Shown piece by piece: positions 11,498 to 21,605 of a stretch of DNA of 64,000 nt; the first letter of the stretch is position 1; each line of letters starts with the position of its first letter. The notes beneath the pieces are model-generated. The model saw nothing but the letters and a program-made list of their open reading frames with translations. It searched no databases and was not told where the DNA came from. The DNA comes from Cardiocondyla obscurior (lineage: Eukaryota > Arthropoda > Insecta > Hymenoptera > Formicidae): positions 3,908,501 to 3,972,500 of the forward strand of contig NC_091874.1 in assembly GCF_019399895.1 (NCBI RefSeq). The letters run 5' to 3'. Position numbers and translations under genes: made by a program.

Positions 11498-12567
11498 ATA
11501 TGTACGTAACTTTCAGCCCTCGCAGATGTCGACATTTTTGAATTAAGAAAGGTGTCGTCGCGCATTACGTAGCATCGTTTTTGTTAAGGTACATGCTTTC
11601 TCGGAACGTTAAAATCCGCAACATATTCGCGAGAATTTTATACTGATTTTTTTTCTTTTTAATATTAATTGTAATTGAATAGTAAAAGATTTCGAATTGT
11701 AGTAAAGATTATAAAATTTAATATTTCGTTAAATGTTATTTGCAATTTTTATTTGCGTAAGTTCTTTTTTTTTTTTTTTTTTTTACGGGGATAAGAGCGG
11801 GTTGAAAGTCAGTCGACGTTGAAACGACGGGCACGCCGATTTGCCTACCTAACCGCCACGTAGTTTCGTATCTAAGAAGTGGAGATGCGTGTTCGTACGA
11901 CACACACCGTGCGCGAGCACGAGTTAACAAGGTTAAACACCTCAGCGGAGTTAACGGGAATATTAACACTCCACGACGATTACGATTAGAGACGTCTCGA
12001 GCAAATGAGCGAGGTACGGAGGACTTTGACGCCACAGGAGAAGGGAATGAAAGGCGTTAGGGGTGTCGAGGGAGACGGTGGAGAATCAGAGGGAGATTCT
12101 TGTCGGTGGAAAAGGCCGAAAGTAGGAGATTCGGGGTGGTAAAGGTGGACTTTAACTTCGAAGCCGTATTAAAAGTTCCTCGTGCCAACGCTGTTTCTTG
12201 CAGCGGACTACGGTCTTGCGCTTATGAAGTAACCTTCTTGCACATTGTTGTTGAAACGCTACTTCGACCCCGTAATATATATCGAAAAATTAAAAGACGG
12301 GCAAACGCTGAAACCTCGTATATTAGAAACGGATTAAAGTCAAACGCAATTTCTATTTTTATATTGACGTTAGGAGATTCGAAAAATTAATTTAGGATAA
12401 GAAATAATCGAGATAACAAAAAAAAAAAAAAATTATTATTATTAACAGTAGGCTTACATGCGGCGAAAAATGTTTAGATATTTAATTTTTTAAGATCGTT
12501 ATTAACTAGTAATAATTATCTCGCTGCATGGCTCGCGCTGAACAGTGGTTAAACGGATATTAGATAG
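11498..12567. other. Unassigned DNA
   Basis: Holds a T20 tract at 11765-11784 and an A16 run at 12418-12433. A 96-codon plus-strand open frame at 12100-12390 contains an acceptor-like TTTCTTGCAG ending at 12200, but there is no donor and no recognised motif. Confidence 0.55.
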
Positions 12568-12760
12568 ATTTTTTTTTTTATAACAATCTTAGTTTTTTAA
12601 TTTGATACAGTAACAGATAGATATTAGCTAGATAGTCACTAAATAACATAATTCCTTACAAATTATGGCCATTACCAAGCTAGTCACTAGCTATGAAATA
12701 TATCTAATCTGCGCGATCCAACTATTAGCCGCAAAATTAGAATAGCTAGATGAATTTCCA
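12568..12760. repeat. Cluster of AGCTAG palindromes
   Basis: AGCTAGTCACTAGCT at 12678-12692 is a perfect palindrome around a central C, and the nonamer TAGTCACTA recurs at 12633-12641 and 12681-12689. Related TAGATAG and TAGCTAGA words crowd this stretch. It could be an eroded palindromic element or local slippage; no terminal repeats or target duplication were found. Confidence 0.4.
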
Positions 12761-15700
12761 CTCGGATATGTAAAGAAAAAGTAACAAAGCGAGCGTGTTT
12801 GTACTTGCAGCGAGGTTGCACGATGCCGAGATAAAGCTTGTACTATATAATTTTTTGCTATTTAGACGTATTTTTTATACAGCGTTTCGCTGTGCAATCA
12901 AAGAACGCGATGAAGATGTTTCGCGAAATTTTTGCCATCGGGAACACGGCAGGCTGTTACGTTCCTCACGTGTAAAGTCGTAAAAGCCGATGGCGCGACA
13001 AATAGGGAAGGGTCGATCACGGGTGTTCGGTGCCAAGGGTCAATCAACGGAATGACAATTTCTCGGGCTATTTTCGAGCTGCCGTCGGGCCGGCCGGCCG
13101 TAGGAATATATCGATAGAACGCGCATTATCATATTATGGAACTCTCCATACAGTTTCAGCCGACCTCCCTTCCTTAATTTAAATTCTATTACACCCGATC
13201 TCTATTCCCTCTTTCCTATGAATATTCAAACTGGGCGAGACCCACCCTCGCCCACCGCCTTTTCTCCCACCATCTCTATCGGGTATCCAAAGAATTAAAT
13301 TAATATACCGGGCGAAACAGCCCTCGCCGCCACCTTCATCGCTCCCTTCCCACCGCCTTGCTCCTACCGTCTCGTCTACGTCGCACCAGCTCGCGCGGAG
13401 GAGCTAACCGATGGACGGAAAGAGGGTACGAGGTCCTTTAGAAAAGCTTGTCTCGACGGCCATTAACGTCGTTTTCACGTCGAAACGGGATAATTAGCTC
13501 GAAAAATCAGAGTTCGATCAGCAAAACGGGATTTTCGCGAAAGCCACCGCTCGTCTACTTAGCAGATATGAATGCGAATAAATTCTTTTATCTTCGTTCG
13601 CAGACTTTTGAAATATAGTCTGTAAATTGCTTGGAATGAAAAGTCAACTAGATGAAATTTACAACGCACAGTCAGCGAAAGCCAAAATTTTCTCATGGCG
13701 ATGAGCTCGCCGATAAGATCGTTTAGGAAGAGGAATGATGGGTAGACAACAGCGTAAATCATTGGCGCACATATCTCGATCAAAATGGAGCACGGATACG
13801 ATTACTATCTTCCTTGGCAAGTGCGTTCCGTTAGTGCCAGTTATTACTGCTATCCATTATAATCGTACAATGTTGCTTCATCACGAGCGCTATATATTTA
13901 TAGTACGCTCAGTTGGTTCGCCATAATTATTAGTCGTCTTCTGAAAAAACTCGCGTGCTTTCGCACAGATCCGCATATCGCGAGATGCGCCTTTTTAAAT
14001 GGCCATTGTGATGTTATAATTCAACAGGCTTATTACGGATTCTTATGCGTTCAATTCTTGTTGTTGCCATGCATTATTAAATATTTAATGACGTTCCTAT
14101 AAATTAGAAAATGCGCACATAGATTCGCATGCTTCATTTAATTCTCAGTGAAAGAATACTTAATATCTTTACTACACGTTATTAAAAAAAAAAAAAAAAA
14201 AAGTATTAAATAAAACAGATAAACGCTCAAAATAAATGTGAGACCCGACGAAATTCGCTCGAAATGTACTTTGTGCCGCCGTATAATCACTTTGTTTATT
14301 CTGCGACTCGGAACAAGGTAGCATTAACTCCGGAAAAATCTTCCACGAGTGGCCGGGCGGCGGAAAACGCGAGTCGGATGGCCGCGGCGCTTCGTAGCAT
14401 GGCCAAGTTAAGTAGACCATGTCCCTTCGCGCGGCTCGCAGCCGTCCGGGAACGCCGCTAATGGCGAGATAGGCTTGCTTATTATGTGATAAATATAGAA
14501 ACGTAATTATCGATAAGCGTTAATGAGCGTTCCCGCGTGCACGTAGGGCGCACATCCTTTGGAATCATGCACCCGCGCTTGCTCACGCACGACGCTGCGG
14601 AGGCGCCTCGTGCATTGTTCTCGCGCACATGTGAGTTCCAGCCTCTCCCCCGTCCACCTCCTAACACCCCTCGTCTTTTATGATCGTCTCCCGTCCTGTA
14701 TTATAAATAAAAGCGCGAGAGTACGTGCATGTCCGTCCGCGCGGGGAGGATCGCGATATCGAGGTGGTGTGCGTTCCGCATGGATATCTCCACGGCTAGT
14801 AGGGGTCGGAAAACTCGGCGAGATCACCGATAAATATAGCACGTCGAATGAGCACCATGCCCGCCGGCTAGATCTTGCGATCTTGATCGTGGCACGTCGT
14901 GCAAGACGCTCTGCGGCGCGGCGTTCTCTTATTTTCCCGCCTGCCTTTTTCCTCGCGTTCGTGTACGGACCTCCGCCTCCTCATTCTCCTTTTTCCTTCC
15001 ACTTGGTCGCCGCGGTTACGTGTGCCCGTGCGTCTGCGGGTGGGTGAAACGGCCGTGTGCGTGCACATGCCTACCGAGTGGAACTCTCGCGAGATAATTT
15101 GCGAGGGATGATGCTTCGCGTGCGAGCCGCCTCCGAGTCCAATCTACTAGGGATCTACTCGAAATCTTGGACGATGATTTCGTTTATAAGCGCGCTCCCG
15201 CAAACGCGAGAACCTGATTGATTTTCATAATTCACCGCTAAAATGTATGCAACTCGAATATATGTATAAATTGTATTATCAATGTTTAAACAATTATTAA
15301 ATGCGAACCGAGGTGAAATAAACTCGGAATTACGTCATGTGGGGGGAAAAAATACGAAAGCAATATAATGAAACTCATAAACAGATTGAAACTTATAATG
15401 TCTAAATAATAAACAGCAGGGAAAAATTTAAAGTAGGTTCCAATTAATTATTAACATTGTTAAAATTTTAAGTTTTATATTTGCAAGTGATTGACACTTT
15501 TACATTTTGCTCGAAATATGCTTTCATAATTTACTTTGCAGTTTTATTAAAATACGACAATTAAGCTTCGTTAAATGCTCTACCTACGACGACAGAATAC
15601 TTATTTTTCACACCGATACACGGCGATCTTTTCGTATCTTTTCCCAGAATAATTTCGATGTCGCTGGCACCTTTTAATCAATGTTCCTTATTTAATTCGG

Positions 15701-15899
15701 TCTGTCACATTAATTCTCATTAATCATCCGATTCTATATTCAAACTTGTCTCAAAGATTCGATTAAAGCTGACATGAATACCAGTGACAGACATACCAGA
15801 CGAGAATCTTTATGCTTCCGGGGAGTAATCAATTCCAAAACTCACTCGTGGCCTTATTGAGATCGGAAAATATAACGAGAGGAATAATTGCGTTTCAAG
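12761..15899. other. Unassigned DNA
   Basis: Mixed composition with an A19 tract at 14184-14202 and a CpG-rich patch at 14560-15110. The patch's open frames (up to 162 codons) overlap on both strands and show no motif. 15200-15900 is AT-rich and empty. Confidence 0.6.
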
Positions 15900-16150
15900 T
15901 CAATGCTCTGATTGTGCCAGGTGATGCTCAATGAGCTCTTCAGCCTCTCGTATTCGGAACATAAATAATATTCCCGCGACGAAGCCGAGGAATAGATAAC
16001 AAAAAAAAGTATATATGGTCAGTAAATTAATTAGTTGTAACAAGAGAATTGCGAGAAATGACAAGAGGGAGAGGAGGAGGATGAGAAAACGATGGAGAGT
16101 CCGCGGTAATCTAGATCGGCATAAATCTAACGGACTAATCCTATTAACGT
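15900..16150 (-). CDS. Candidate terminal exon with membrane segment
   Basis: On the minus strand a long T-rich tract ends in TTTCAG at 16151, an excellent acceptor. The frame starting at 16148 stays open for 82 codons to a TGA at 15902-15900. Its middle is strongly hydrophobic (two leucine-rich stretches, then LFLGFVAGILFMF), followed by a charged tail, RIREAEELIEHHLAQSEH. That is the layout of a membrane protein C-terminus: membrane-spanning segment, then a short acidic-basic tail. No family is recognised. The leucine richness partly reflects a CTC/CCT pyrimidine run in the DNA, and no upstream donor of the required phase was identified. It may be chance. Confidence 0.22.
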
Positions 16151-16152
16151 CT

Positions 16153-16215
16153 GAAATAAAAAAAAAGTAAAAGAAAAGAAAAAAAAAAAGACAGAAAAAA
16201 GAAAAAAAGAGGGAG
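16153..16215. repeat. A-rich purine tract
   Basis: Runs of A separated by single G on the plus strand. Its complement forms the pyrimidine tract of the minus-strand acceptor at 16151. Confidence 0.85.
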
Positions 16216-17083
16216 ACGTCAAGTCAGATTCGTGGTATCGATAGCACGTCTGTCGCAGGACGAAGCTGAGTTACAGGAATCCGAAAACACGCGCCGGCAA
16301 AACCCGTAACAAGATCCCGTTAAGACACTCGGTTTGTTGGTCCAGGGTGCGCGCAATCTTTGGAATCAAACGGAGACGTAGATCATTCTAAAAATACACA
16401 CCCGCTACCGCCGCCGGCGTCGTTGTCGCCCGTAACCTTCACCTTCTTTATCTGTTCCGTCAAACAGTGCCGCGCCGGGGCAGATAACACAGCGTCAGGA
16501 CGATAAGGTATTCGCATAACTCCTTTTGAATTATTTGAGTTATTTCACTATTAGATACGGTATGCAGCTCTTGCGAGCCACGACGACGGCGACGCCGAAG
16601 CAACTCTCGAGCGCGACGCGCCGTTCTCGTCGCGGTGCTCCCGCGGTTTTAGCTTGTCCCCAAAATTGTGCGTTCTAATCTTCTTGCGAAACAGACTCCT
16701 CATTTATGATACCCGTCTAGAAGTTCTAACAAAATTAATTTTTTAAATAAAATTAAAAAAAAAAAAGAAAGAGATAAAAATTTATGCTGCGAATCGTAAT
16801 GACTGCGGAAAGACTTCGATCGCGATGTTTGCCGACGGTCGCTCCGTCTCCGTAGTTTGAAGACGACCGTAGTGTTCTATTTAATCAAATCTTCAATTTC
16901 CATCCTCCGGCGATTGCACATCTCCGGATTATTGTCCGCGTCGGCGCCGGGAAAGCGCGCGCATCAGGCGTCGTCCAGCTGATAATTGTAAGTGAGCGCT
17001 CAGCTCGAGCAGACGCACGAGGTGTGACGACGGCGCGTCTCGGCGATTATCACGTCCGTCACGATTATGCGAACCGTCACGTA
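16216..17083. other. Unassigned DNA
   Basis: No gene, RNA or repeat was recognised. A donor-like GTAAGTGAG at about 16988 has no upstream exon grammar. Confidence 0.6.
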
Positions 17084-17136
17084 CCGACGCCGCCGACGAC
17101 GACGACCGCAACGACGACGACGACGACGACGTCAAC
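17084..17136. repeat. ACG trinucleotide microsatellite
   Basis: Imperfect (ACG)n of about 15 units with one GCA break. It is open in several frames (poly-Thr, poly-Asp or poly-Arg), as expected for a triplet repeat, so openness is not evidence of coding. Confidence 0.9.
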
Positions 17137-17390
17137 GGTGTTGTCAGGCAAAAGGGAGACCATGCGATCCCGTGTGCGTACTCAGTTATCATACACTGGC
17201 ATGCATGGCAGATTCCGGATTTTTATAACTGTTTTTCACAAACCACCGCTCTTTCCGGCCTCTATAAATTACGCTCATCTCCGCGAACGGCGACTTCCCA
17301 GCATTCGAGCCCGAGACTATTTCTCTCCGTTTTCTCGGCATAGTTATTAAAAATCGACAAACGTTTCCGATGCCACGATTAACGGTACGT

Positions 17391-17726
17391 TTACTGCAAA
17401 ATGTCGCAACAACTATGCGACGCATGATAAAGAAATCCAGATTTTACCGCGTTTCTTTCTTTCTTACGATCTCCTTTGTCTTGCTTCGTAATCCCGTCCT
17501 CTACCATCTTACGCGCGCGTTCTCCATCTATTTCTCGTTCCCGGAGAAAGAAGTACAACTTTTTATCCGGTCGCCTCGTTTGAAGGTTCAACGTCGCGCA
17601 CTCCCTCTCTGTCTTTCCTTTCCCGGTTGCTTCCTGCTTCCTCTCGGTCGGCGGCATCTTCGTTTGTTGGTTGCGTGTCCTCGTCGCTCGCTCCTTAATC
17701 GAGGCGACAGTGCTTGGCCGGGACAT
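17391..17726 (-). CDS. Possible small ORF, open on both strands
   Basis: An ATG at 17726-17724 opens 111 codons on the minus strand. The predicted product is hydrophilic and strongly charged, with lysine/arginine/glutamate-rich stretches such as REREIDGERARKMVEDG and a cysteine pair near the C-terminus (HASHSCCDILQ). The same DNA carries an ATG-initiated 119-codon frame on the plus strand (17370-17729) with a hydrophobic stretch. At most one is likely to be real. Purine loading of the minus strand slightly favours that frame. No family, promoter or splice support was found. Confidence 0.13.
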   Translation of the reverse strand: MSRPSTVASIKERATRTRNQQTKMPPTERKQEATGKGKTERECATLNLQTRRPDKKLYFFLREREIDGERARKMVEDGITKQDKGDRKKERNAVKSGFLYHASHSCCDILQ

Positions 17727-17729
17727 TAG

Positions 17730-19443
17730 CCGCTCACCGCCATGAAACTTCGTTCGACCGTATTAACTATGGCCGCGCGATTGTTCGCGCCGCGCCGAGA
17801 CGGCCGTGCGATGATTTCACCGGAAACTCGCGACGCGATGCGTAAACAGCGTGTCCGTGCTGTCGACCGATAGTCGACGCCGGACAATCGCTGATGGGTA
17901 TCGAGATGGTAGACGGCGCTCATAAGAAAGCATAAGGCCGAAGAAATTTGTCGGAAAATAATCTTTCCCACGCGATCTTGATTTTCTTTTTATCTCGGAT
18001 CAAATGAGAAAAATTAGCAACGATTTACTTCTAAAAAAAAGAAAAAAAACACATACATGAATAACGGACGCACGACTGAATATTTCGAGTTAATGTATGT
18101 GCATGTGTAACTGAAGACGCTTTATGACAGTCATAGAAAGAGTTAACTCTCAAATTGTGCAGACGTGCAAATCTATAAATACGTGGCAAAACGCTAAAAA
18201 TTAACACAATTCGGATTGCGAACTTTGAGAGACGCAATTAAAGTGTATTTAAAGAACGTTATTATTGAAAGCGGGTCTAAAAGAGACAATTAATTCCGCA
18301 CGTGTTTTACCTATTTTTATTCCACGCGACATCGTGCAGACGGCCGGGAATAGTTGGTAAAATATTTTTCCGGAGGCGCGATCGCAAAATAGGTCTAATC
18401 AGCCGATTTCGCTTACCGCCTCGCCGAGAGAGGAGACATCGCGCGCGTGTGCGCGGACGTACCTTTTTCCTTTTTCCTCGGGCCCTCGACGAGCATTAAG
18501 CGCGATTACCGCTCGGTTATTATTATTCTGGCAGGTTAAAAGCGTCGGGTGTCGCCGCGGAGCATCGTGACTGTCTTGGAAGTCGTTACCCGGGCTTTTC
18601 GCCGAGAAAAGTCGGTCGTAGATCGCGCGTTTAAGCTTAGGCCCGCCGTGCGCGACCGCCGTTACAACATATTATGGAAATATAATGTGGCGCGAGGCGG
18701 GGGCGCAGCGGAGACGTCGCGAAGATGTAGAGGGTGGACGTACAAGGCCGAGCGCGGCGGCAGCTTCTGCAAGTTCGGCCTCCGCTTATCTGTCACGCGG
18801 TGTGGTGTACCTTTTAACTCGCATTCCTAGTCGTTCTGCTCTCACGCAAACATTAATAATAATAATATTCGCGTCGCCATGTCGCGCGTCTAGGCCAGGG
18901 GCAGCGACCGGGGACAAGAAGTTCACGTGGAAAGACGAAGAGCGTGACCCCCCTAAGATCTCATAATTTAAATACAGTCGTAATAGTTTTATGAACTACT
19001 CGCTTTACAGGCGTTTCTCGCGATTCGTTTATTACGTATTTATATCGCATACTTAAAAAGAGAATATATATGCAATATAATATATATTTATAAATATATT
19101 TATTAAAAATTTATACGGAAAATAATTTAAGAGGATCGTGGCCGATCTTCCTCTATTTACCCGTGGAAAGTCTCTTCAAAGCATCTCCTCTCGGGCGTGT
19201 ACGCAAGTTCGTTATTTCATCGAGCGTGTATTAAAACTCAAGTCCTCACACTCGGCCGTCCGCTCATTGAACATCGCGACGCAACGGCGATGGCTGTTCA
19301 ATGGCTCGTGGAGAAGTGCCGCGCATCCGGTGAAATTCCAGTGGCATTCTGTATCACGCGGGTGTGTGCGTCTGGATTTTCCTCATTCCCCGACGCGTTT
19401 CCCCCCGGTCGCCCCGTTTTCCGTCTATACGTCCTGTTTTCAG
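17730..19443. other. Unassigned DNA
   Basis: Mixed composition, CpG-rich near 18550-18960, AT-rich near 18960-19130. No repeat or RNA gene was recognised. Confidence 0.6.
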
Positions 19444-19553
19444 TCGCTTAGCGCGGAGATTTGATTTGTCGCGCCACGTTCGTGGTTTTGAGCTACGATA
19501 ATGGCGCCTTCTCAGGGTTTACACGGAGGTCCGTCGTCTCTGCGAGTTAAGCG
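19444..19553 (+). CDS. Candidate first coding exon, ATG at 19501
   Basis: GTCCTGTTTTCAG ends at 19443 and forms a good acceptor. The following 110 bases end at AAGCG followed by GTGAGC (19554), a good donor. Upstream frames are closed by stops, fitting a 5' untranslated part, and the ATG at 19501 has a strong context (A at -3, G at +4). It opens 17 codons plus two bases: MAPSQGLHGGPSSLRVK. This is the expected form of a second exon carrying the start codon. The peptide is polar, not a signal peptide, and no family is recognised. No downstream exon could be chained with confidence. Confidence 0.22.
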
Positions 19554-20580
19554 GTGAGCATCCGTCCGACGATACACAAGGATGCGTTATGCTTGAGTTT
19601 ATTTTGCGCCGCGATTCCTAGCCAGGCGTTCAGGAAGGCAGTCCTTTCTCTTCCTTAGTCACTCACTTACGGAGAACAACCGCCTCAATTCAAGTCTATG
19701 CGCGCGGTAAAATTGTGACGAAACGAGAGAAGACGGAGGAACGTTTGTTTTTTCTAGCTGGAGAATTGCGGACATCGCATTTTGCGAGGCCTTTCATAAT
19801 TAAGTACCCCATTTTTTCCTCTCTCTTTCTGTCAAAAGTAACTTAATTACATTCACAGTGATTCGATCATCAACCAAGTATTAGTATAACGAGAAATAAA
19901 TTACAAATATTCTTCCGTGGAATGTACCATGTGGTACTTTACGGCATTAATATCGAGATATGCCTCGGCTGTTCTCATTAAATAAGAGATTCGCCAAGAC
20001 AAAAGACATTAGTGTTCTTAAGGCTATAATAGATCCGTAACGGTAGCAAAAGTTTACGTTCACATTCTGCTTTTAGCGTTCCCGCGAAAAGCGTCATTGT
20101 CCTCGCCAGGTTGCGATTCGGTTGGCTACATGTCCGTCTTATTACAGGATCCGTACTTCACGCGTGCGAGTCACGAGTCTTTGCTAACGAGAATCGCGAA
20201 GGAGAGTAATGACACGGCCGGACGCGGTCGAGAGACGTCGGTCTGCTGGAGAATAAATTTGCTTACCGGTTTCACGAACCGCCGCCGACCCGTCGCCTGG
20301 TGGCCGGCGAATCGCCGTCGCCAAGCCGTCTTTCTCAAAACCGTCCTCCGCGCGAGATTCCCACGAAATCGGCTTGTACACCGCGGATCCGGTAGTTAAT
20401 TATTTTCGCGTTCACCTGTGTGCTGACTCGCGGCGCTCGCTCTCGCTCTCGTCTTGCCTAATATATTTGCGTTTACGAAACAAGTCCGCTCGTTCGCGGC
20501 AGGAGCAGCGTCGAGCTCGAAGCGAAAGCAAGAATGGGTGTCTTAATCTCTAGTTCTTCTTATACCTCCAAATTTATTTA
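19554..20580. other. Unassigned DNA
   Basis: Two overlapping open frames near 20097-20399 (plus and minus) are compositionally similar and have incomplete splice grammar. Nothing else was identified. Confidence 0.55.
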
Positions 20581-20631
20581 CATTACTTGCAATTGATAGG
20601 AATTTATAGCATTGCGATGCTGCAAGTAATG
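20581..20631. repeat. 11-bp inverted repeat, hairpin
   Basis: CATTACTTGCA (20581-20591) is the exact reverse complement of 20621-20631, with a 29-base loop that contains a second small stem (GCAT/ATGC at 20609-20620). The stem is too short for a typical microRNA precursor, and roughly one such repeat is expected by chance in 64 kb. Confidence 0.6.
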
Positions 20632-21558
20632 CAGCCATATTTTTACAATCCTTATTTAATTTAATTAAGAGGTAATTTCTGTAAATAATTTCCAATTTTT
20701 ATCGCTTCGATTTTCACTAACCGGCGACCTTAAGTTAATGCGCGTCAGAAGAGAATTACATGCATCATGCGGACAGAAACGCGAGCACACGGGCGCCATG
20801 GCTGTAGCTGCCAAGTGTGTAATAAGATATCCGCGGATACTCGAAGTCCTCAATTGGCTAATTTACCGGCAGTTAGCGGCTATCCGACCGCTTAGGTCAT
20901 CCCAACGTGGCGGGGCATTCGGCCTGAATAATTTATAACTGCCTGTTTACGAGAATTGAGAATAATGAATTTCAACGGCTCATCGCTCCGACACATCATT
21001 GACGGGGCTACATTCGGTCAGCGGGTCGACTCGGATGTTCGTTATTAGGCGATATATGACGACGCGAGATGACACTCGCAAATTTTTTTTAATTTTTTTT
21101 TTTAAGCATTTTCAGCGGGGCTGTAATTAAAAGAGTTGTAACGGCGCGGCTCGCGTCGAGCTGCATCTCGATGCTAGGATAAAATGCCCACTGTGCGCTG
21201 CCGATTCGAAGGAAATTTATGGGTACGAATAGATATTACAAGCACGTTTCTCTTGAAACATCTGCTACGTATGCGACTCCGATCTTCGATGAGATATGCT
21301 CGGGCCTTTAAAGAATCCTTGTCCGTATCATCGCGTGCACTTCTGCGAAACTATTTTTCTTTTTATTTTTATCGTACGAATTTTTTCAAGCGAAAACTGA
21401 AATTAATTTCTCGCGTTAAAAAAAATCTCTTATTCGCGAGAAACCCTGGAGAACCGACGTCGGCCGGTCCTCGTTCTCTTCGTCTATGCCTCGAGTACAC
21501 GATCACGCGCGGCGTGGGCGTCCGGCATCGGTCCGCTTCCGGTAGCCAAGCAAGGCAG
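20632..21558. other. Unassigned DNA
   Basis: AT-rich with no recognised feature. The open frame starting at 21184 is the upstream extension of the candidate start exon at 21559. Confidence 0.55.
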
Positions 21559-21605
21559 ATGGTTTGTGAGCGACGAGGAGAAACGGCGGAGCCGGACAGC
21601 CCGAC
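21559..21605 (+). CDS. Candidate start codon plus splice donor
   Basis: An ATG at 21559 with G at +4 opens 15 codons plus two bases (MVCERRGETAEPDSP) running directly into GTAAGTGAG at 21606, a strong donor. The upstream DNA is locally CpG-rich, which would suit a promoter-proximal position, but no TATA box or clear acceptor was seen. No family or downstream partner exon was identified. Support is only a start and a donor. Confidence 0.13.

Noticed and set aside
20184..20381. Minus-strand frame ending at a GTAAGC donor near 20269
   Set aside because: No ATG and no acceptor upstream, and a TAA closes the frame just before the candidate start.
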